Positions 49,301-58,300 of a DNA stretch of 64,000 nt are shown here, piece after piece. The stretch lies in contig CP136064.1 of assembly GCA_032622095.1 (NCBI GenBank), forward strand, positions 148,987,819 through 149,051,818, written 5' to 3'. How positions within the stretch are numbered: the stretch's first letter is position 1; the number at the start of each line of letters is the position of its first letter. The DNA comes from Siphonodentalium dalli (taxonomy: Eukaryota; Mollusca; Scaphopoda; Gadilida; Siphonodentaliidae). The translations under genes were made by a program, and so were the position numbers. The notes beneath the pieces are model-generated. The model saw only the letters and a list, made by a program, of their open reading frames with translations, had not been told where the DNA came from and did no database searches.

Positions 49301-52214
49301 AAAAAAACATCTTAATTTTTTGGCTTTATTTTGAGGATTGACACTAATTTTCAGGATGCCTCATATTGGAAAAATAAACCACTACTGCTCGATTTAATCC
49401 ATTTTTGATTTCAGTAAGGTCTATATTTTGATAAAATACTATAAGAAACGCCGTTTTTCACACATGTACATATATATAGGAATCAGGGAGCTAAATGTGT
49501 TCTAGAGTCGGGGAGCGAGTACACCGTGGAATGCTAAAGGTGAAGGCAACTGAAGAATGACCTTCACCTGATACATGCGACACGTTATTAAAGGATGACA
49601 TCGCGTTTATTTGATTTGTACATAATATCTAAATAATTTAAACTGGTGAATGAATGGGGGAATGGATTTTTGTGAGCGGGAAATTTATTTAACTAGCTGC
49701 TGTAGTCCTGGATTTTTCCAGATCAAATTTGGCTGTGAGATAGCCCTGTCGTAGACTTGGGGATTTATTTTAAAAAGTAAACACATGACCTATGATTTTT
49801 CTTGCATTTTCGTGATCAACTGGTGTCAATCTAGCTGGGTAAACATCACTGGTATGGCTTGCAGGCTTCAATTCAGTGAATTTGGCCGAAACGTTAACAC
49901 TGTCGCCTATGGGAAACCATTTAGTTCAGTGATTCCTATAGGCGTATACACGGATCAGCCATTAATGTCCGCGCCAGATCGGACAGCGTACTGCACGGTA
50001 TCTGACCGAGTTCTGGATTATAACATATGTAATAACATATATAATAAATGTATTGTGTTTGCACTGTATTTGTATGAACTGTTTTCTGTTGTATTTATAT
50101 ATATCTTTAATGTATCTTCGCGAATGTCTCGTTGTTGCAGTTTGTAGCTGTTATGACCGTGTTAATTGCTTTCGATATTTATGTAATAATGGCTGGTCCA
50201 CTCTTGAAGATTTTATTCGGGAACACAATGCATAATATAACAGCTAACATTGCTGATGAAATATGTCTCAGTTGGCAAGTAGACTAGATATCATATTGCG
50301 AAGTATTGGGGGGGGGCTTAGATTTTTTGCCTGCATTGAACATATTTTAATTTAAACATATTTATTTGTCTAATTTATATAACACATGATATGTAACACA
50401 TACATTTGTTTATACAGACAATGGGATTGGGGGGGGTGCTGACTCACTTATGGGTATCCCCTCTCCCTTTCGTGTGGTGTGTATTCGCTGGATGTCTGAT
50501 AGTTGCAGTATGTAACTATTATGACCGCTTATATTGCTTTCGATGTTTAGGTATGAACAGTGGCTGGGCCACTCTTGAAGATTTTATGGCGGGAACACAA
50601 TGCCTCCGATTAGTAGATTTTTGATCCACATTTAGAGGCTTTCTGATGTGATGAATGAGAAACCTTCAGTGATAAGCCGTAGTTGTTGTAATAATTTGAA
50701 GGATTGGTTAATTTAACGGAATTCTTGAGTGGTGCATTCATGAAACCAATATATTTTATATGCAGTGAAAGGATTTGCGTGCCCGCCCGAAGGGCGGCAC
50801 GAGGACGGTAGTGGTCTCATCCGAGGATCGCCCTTACGTACTGTCTTGAATATTCTTGTGTCTATATATTTTATATTATATAATTATATGCCTATATAAT
50901 AATATTATCTTGAGGGCGTTAACATTTCTGACTATGGTTTTCTTGTCTGTACAGTGGGTCGGTATGTGTGCAGCGGTGTGGTTTCATATTTCTCTATGCG
51001 GTGTTTTCTCCATGCACGCACCATTAAGACTGACAAAGTAGCGATATGGTCTGACTGAAAATGCCGATTACCTCCAACAAACAAATAAATATATATTCGC
51101 TATATATATAAGACCATACTTCTGCGAATTCCAAAATAACCCGTTTTTCTCGATAACTGCTGAGACTCAACTGCATGTGAAGTGTGTGTAGAAAAAGTTT
51201 AGGTTAGTGCAGGCATGGACGAATGCCAAGTTGTTCGAAGTGAAATATAAGTGACACATTATTTTAAGCAGAAATGTAATTTACTGTGGCTCGTATAGAT
51301 ATACCATAAATAATGCTTGTGGTAGAAAACGTTCGCGAAAACTTATTCAGAAGCCATGTTCTTCGCGTTGGAGACAATATACTCAAACTCGTCAATTACA
51401 AGAGTCATTCGACCTCCCAGTCGTAACACGTTCTTGCGTAAATCAGCACACGGCAGACTATAACATGTCTCACCACAACGGGTCCTTGTAATGCGGTACT
51501 TATTGTCGGGTATCGCGTTCTTAGATGTGTGTGCTCATGAGATTTCGTCTAGACGTTAATTTTATAGCAAATAAAATATTTGTACTTGATGATTTAAAAT
51601 ATATTCACACGGACATACAATACGTGTTACTAAACATGCCCACCCGGCGATATAGATGATGGTTCGCTATCATAAATATCGGGCACTTTTCAAACTCTGA
51701 TTACGAAAGTCAAATATGCACGGCATGCACCGATTTGAAGTATACGTCAACTTCAGTTTGAAGTATACTGTTATTCCATTACAAGGCCACGGATAAAATC
51801 GTTTAAAGCTGGAAGGGGCTGTTAATTTTCGAACAAGAACGTTCACACAGTTTAATTGTATATTTTTTTGTTGTATCGATATTGTCAGTAGAAAAATATG
51901 TTTGGGACCATGATGTGGTCAGAGGGTCTGGCGTTGTAATATCAGTATTCAATATTAAGAAAACCTATAACGTGTATTGTATCATTGCAGCGATCAAAAT
52001 TGCAACGGAGAAAACAAAAAACATATACAATAAACATCAATAGAAGTTTCATGAGTCTATCTAAATAAAAGCCAAGTGTTTGTCTGTGTCTGCGGGAGTG
52101 TGTGAGGGTGTGTGTGGGAGGGAGGGTGTGTGTGGGGGGGGGGGGTGAGGGGGGTGTATGTGAGTGTGTGTGAGGGTGTGTGTGAGGGTGTGTGTGTGTG
52201 TGTGAGGGAGGGTG

Positions 52215-52263
<49 letters not shown>

Positions 52264-52278
52264 GTGTGTGTGTGTGTG

Positions 52279-52309
<31 letters not shown>

Positions 52310-55300
52310 ATCCGTGCGTCCGTGCTACACATGCACAATGGCAATTTGATTGACATTTTTTTGCAGGAATTTTGTCATAGAAAACCATATATAGTGTGCC
52401 TGACTATATATGGGCGGCAACATGCGTACGAAATGAATGCATATTTACCAAAGCTAATGACATGAGAAGTAAAATTACAGTAGTTCCACATGTACATAAA
52501 CGGTGATACTGATATTTGCCTGGTATAAATTCATTTTATAAGCTTTTTTTGTGTTATACTCAAGATTATGTTAGGCCATGGCAATTGAAAACCAAAACCA
52601 ATTTAAGTTGGACCCTTAAAATGCAACTTCTGAATATTCAATCTGAAGATATGTTTGATTCTGATCTGTCTAATCCTTATGTTATCCGGCGACATTGAAA
52701 AGAACCCAGGCCCTAATACCTTACCTGTAAATAGTCATTCAATCTCTATATTTCATTACAATATCCGAAGTATTCGCAATAAGCTCGAAAAGATAGTTGA
52801 TATCATTAACGAGTATGACATCCTGTGTTTTAGTGAGACCCACATTGAACCTTCATATCCATCCGATAAATGAATTATTCCTGGCTACTACCGACCTGTC
52901 CGCAAGGACCGTGATTCCAAAGGAGGGGGAATCTGCGTAATGTTTGCAAATCACATTGTCCATAGACGAAGACACGATTTAGAATTCAATTCCTCGATAT
53001 TATGGTTTGATATTTTCTCGAAGAAAACTCACATTCTCTTAGGAATGTCCTACAGATCAGAACAATACTGTGATCCAAACTATTGGGAGTACCTTGATAA
53101 CTCAATAGCATATACGCTCTAGAAATAACCGAAAATGTTATCATTACAGGTGACTTTAATTCTAACCTTCTAGATAGCTCTTCCAAACTTAAAGAAATTA
53201 TAGATTTTTATAGTATTAAAAATGTGATAACAGCCCCTACTAGGATCACAAATACATCGAGCACACTTCTTGATCCAATTGTAATCAGCAATACCTTCCG
53301 CGTTCTTGACACCGCCGTCATTAATCCAGGAGTCTCAGACCACCGTGGTGTTTATGTAACATTAGAATACGATTACTCCCCCACCACCTCTTTCCAGAGA
53401 ACGGTTTGGAATTATACCAGAGCAAATTTTGAAAGAGCAAATAGCCTGCTTAATAACACAAACTGAGATGATATCCTATCCGCACCCGACATAGATACTA
53501 TAGTTAACAATTTTCAGGAGACATTTCTCTCCATCATGAATCAAACAATCCCACAGTCAAAAGTGACAATACGACCAAAAGACAAAATTTGGTTTAATTC
53601 CGACATTAGAAATGAAATCCGCAAAAGAGAAAAATTAAGAAACAAGCGCTAAAAAACAATCGCCCTGATACGTGGCAACAGTATAAGTATATATACCAGA
53701 AACTAATAACATGAAAAAGTTCGCAAAAGCAAAATTTGAAGAGAAACTGGAAAATCGGGTTAAAGACTCATCATCTCCCCGCGATTTTTGGCAATTAATA
53801 AATTTCTTGCTATATATATGTAAAAAGAAAACAAATTGTATCCCGCTCCTATCTACTCCAAGCTCTTTCCCCAACACGAGCAACACGATTGATATAAACG
53901 GAAAACTCTACGTAACAGACAAGGCCAACCTGCTGAATAAAAGTTTCATTTCCAATTCTTCGATTAACGATTCATCCCATAAATTACCATCATTCAAATC
54001 GCGTTGTGAAAAAGAACTAACGGAATTGGAATTTACGCAGGATGAGATAATTTCTGTATTAACATCGCTCAAACTGAATAAAGCCCATGGACATGAAGGA
54101 ATAAGTGCGAAAATGTTAAATTCACCAGCTGAATCGATAGCATATCCTCTGTCAATAAAAAAGGGATGAAAAAATGGTGTTAAATTGAGTAAGCAGTTGA
54201 ATCTAAAAAGAAACAAAATTTAAAATTTAAATTAACATTTGTTTGTTTTAAATTTAATTACATTTTTATAAAAATTAAAATGTTCAAATGATCAAAATGT
54301 GCGCAAAACCCCTCTGGCGCTGAAAAAAAGTCTCCATAATCTAGTCAATCCTGGACCAAGAGGCCAGTCAAGTAGAGGCAATTTGCTTATGAGTGCACAC
54401 CATAAGCGGCACCTGAACTGTTGGAAGTGGTATGCAACCATGCAGAGGGACAGCTTTTAATAAAGAAATATATTACATACGTTGATTTTTTTTTTCAATG
54501 TCATAAATTTCCCGTCATGCAGATAATCGAAAAGGTTCCCAGGTTTTGAACTGGTAGAATATTATGGGAATTTATGGGCGTAGCCAGAGTAGAGCTTTGT
54601 GGCATGATCTACATCAAAATAAGTTAAATTTGACTCATATTAGCAATATAAGTTTAGGATTGCAAACTATGTGTATAGCATATCTGGTCATGCAGTAGCA
54701 TCGTTTTTGGTGTCATAATTAAACCCTTCATATGAATTCGTAGAAAACACCAGTATTTGTGATTGCCAAAAGCCAAAAGCCAAAAAAACACAAGATAGTT
54801 GTAAAAATCATATATTTAGGAACATGTCCATATCTGAGCAAAGCTCGCGTGCGAATGAATCAACTGTGACATGATAACACCAGTCGGCAGTCGCCACTTA
54901 GGGTGGATACACACATGCATGTAATCTCTGTATGTAAAATCCATGTATTTTACATGGTCACACCAATCATTGATAGCATTAATCGCATGCGCGCGATCGG
55001 TCCATTTAAACAGGCGAGACCAGTGAGTAGTTTTTAGCCAAACTCAAATTAACTGCTATCAAGAGATTTCAGGCCAGTCATAACCATGTCTTCTTTCATG
55101 GGTGCCGAAATGAATAAATCCTGTATTATATCTGTTGCTGTTTTTCACGAGTTTTAGTTCATTTCGAAAAGTGGATTTGAGTCCGTCGATTTTATACTTG
55201 ATTTGTTTCTCGTCATTTCTTGGAAAGAGGGTCATCCAAAATAAAAATAAAATGTGCAGACTTTTGAAGCTCTTTTATGACGATTGTGATACATGAGTGT

Positions 55301-58300
55301 TTAATTTCCCGCACACTGACTCCCAATTTGATCTCGTCCAGCAAAACCCGAACGGCTCTATGGCTCCACATTTTGGAAGTGCTATATTAATACACATGGC
55401 AATCAACTGACTCAAACATGGTGAATTCCATGCTAAGTGATTTATCCTAATCGGACAACAAAATTAATGCAGGTACAGCGTTGAAAGAAAAAAGAGTCAC
55501 CCCCCCCCCCCCCCCCCCCCCATTTTTAACCCAGACTTTACAGAACAGTATATGTTACTCAGGCCAAAAGATGAACAGGTTCCTAACTGTCACAATTTTA
55601 GCCTGTTCAGTCTTGAATTATAACATTTTGGACTATAATCCATTATTGGTGGAGGGGGCTGGTTCTCGAAAGTTTCGAATAACTAAGGGATTTAGTTGGA
55701 TGTATCGGCCGGGATTATCTGGGCAAGAATGTACAACATAATGTTTTACTTAAATGTTCCATAGTTGTAAATTTTTTCGTATATAACATAAGAGAGGAAA
55801 GGTAACGTAGTTGTGAACTCGTAGCTAGACAACCCTATTCCCAAATGAAGACACACAGCAACACCACCTTCTATACCTTCAAATTTAAAGCTGTAATAAT
55901 ATGTTCATAATTATATGAATAGCATAAATTGCTGCATATGAGATTACTCACTCATAGCAAACAAACACGACAGATATGACTGTCAACTACAATATTTACA
56001 AATCAAAGAGTGGCTTCTTGGCCTCAGTGTGGGGTCAGGACTCGGTGTGTTGCATGGCCCCGTCGATGAAATATGTAGTGGTCAGTCCGGTAGCTTCCGG
56101 GGTAATATAGCCCCCATGTTGGGGATCATAGCCCCTGCATTGGGGAAATCCTGGGACCATCTCTGGTACAAAATCAAGAAAAGACTGACAATGATATCAA
56201 CAGAACGTCCAACATTTGGGTTATCGCGGGAACAATTATTTTAAGTGGCCTGACGACTTCGTCCAGTCAACGGCTCTATGCACGTTCTGAGCTTGACTCA
56301 CTGTGGTCAAACATAGCCGCAATGATTGGGTTGTCAGCAGACACATATTACATGGTCTGTATGATCCATGTAAAACGCAAAATACATGATATTTACAGAG
56401 ATTACATGCATGTGTGTATCCACCCTTAGGGTGGATACACACATGCATGTAATCTCTGTATGTAAAATACATGTATTTTACATGGCCACACCAATAATTG
56501 ACAACATTAATCACCTGCGCGCGAGCGGTTCATTGTTACCAGGCCAGACAAGTGAGTAGTCATAAGCGAAATCAAACTCTCTGCTATCGGGACATTTAAG
56601 GCCAGTCCAAAACAAGTCTTCTCTTACGAATGTGGAAATTAGTTAAGTCTGTGTGATATCTGACATTTTATTAATGCACATCACCAGAAGCAACACATCT
56701 GGTGTATACAGGCTTGGGTAGCAATACACGATTTCCAGCAATTTTGCCAACCTGGGAGGGGGTACTGTACTTCAAATCAATGCTAAGCCATTATCGTTGG
56801 CATATATCCCATCAAGCATGTTTTAATTTCGACAGAAATTTTAGGTGTAATCATTTAAATGTACTTTTGGTTCTTCGTACAATTTGTCATTGAGTTATGC
56901 CCCTTGGTTTGCACACACGAACCGCTCAATTTTACCCATTTTCAACCCAAAAACAGACCATGATAGAGCGAATGTCAGTAAATAAGATTATTCCACCTGA
57001 TAGAGCTATGCTAGCGCTGAGAAATATTTGAAATAGAAAAAAAGTTATCGTATCAATTTGAAAAAAAAAGTCTTTCGAGCCCAGATGACAGAATTCAGGG
57101 GAGAGAAATCGGGCTATTTTCCTGTAATCAATAACACAGAGTTGGCCTTCACTGAATACGAAAACCCTGTTGCGTATCCAAATTTTTCACTTTTTTGAGA
57201 ACTTTCCCAGTTTTGTAAAATAAATAAACCTTCAAACCAGTAATGACACAGTTAACACAGGCTACACTGGCCGTTATGCCCCCCCCAGATACTTATATTT
57301 CTATTTTTCAGACCCCCTACAACCCGTGAAATCGTGTAATGCTACCTTGATAGAACATTTTCGACCATGATGCTTGCTTGGCGTGGGGTTTCGAAAGCTT
57401 CAAATCGCTAAGTGACTTAGTTGAATGTATCGGTCGGAATAATCTGGGCAAGAAGGTACAATATATGTTTTACTTAAATAGCTCAGAGTTAGCCACCCCG
57501 TCTGGTAGCTTTCGGGATCATATATAGCCCCAAGTCGGGTGTCTTATTTAGCCCCTGCGTCATGAAATCCTGATAATATTGCCCCCATGTTGGGAATCAT
57601 AGCCCCTGGGTTGGGGAACTCATGGAGCCATCGTCGGTATAAAAATCAAGCGAAGACTGAAAATGATTTAAACAGAAAGTCCAACATTTGGGTTATCGCG
57701 CGAACAATTATTCTAAGCGGCCTGACGACTTCGTTCAGTCAACGGTTCTCTGCACACCCAGAGCTTGGCTCACTGTGGTCAAACATAGCCGCAATGATTG
57801 GGTTGTCAACGGACACATATTACATGGTCTGTATGATCCATGTAAAACGCCAAATACACGACAATTACAGAGATTACATGCATGTGTGTATCCACCCTTA
57901 GACACGCCATCACTCGAGATTATTTACAGCTCCACCCTTTGACTGATTGATTGTTTGACAATTCTAAACCGCGATGAAGAAAAGACGGATTCGTCATCTC
58001 AAGTTTAGCCTCGATAAAGCTGGTTTAGCTGGACCACCGAATTAGATGGTTTAGTTGCCGGTTTAAGCTTATAAATCGCAAAAACAATATTGAAATTGAC
58101 AAAAACTTATCCCCATACGCTTTATATGTGTGACTGCTTCTCTCTTATAAATTTCCAATCAAAATATGACCAATGTCGTAATTATTGATTTTCGCAATCA
58201 ATAAAACGAGACGGTCCGCATTAGGAAAGTACGTTTAATTATCTCGACGATACAGAGACACTACTGCTAAACCACTGGTCTGGCTAGACCAGGTTTAAAC

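Noticed and set aside
46765-49940. LTR retrotransposon
   Set aside because: A units lack TG...CA ends, and no primer-binding site, polypurine tract or gag/pol sequence is present.
51942-52388. His/Thr-rich ORFs of 148 and 99 residues
   Set aside because: They are read-through of the GT microsatellite.
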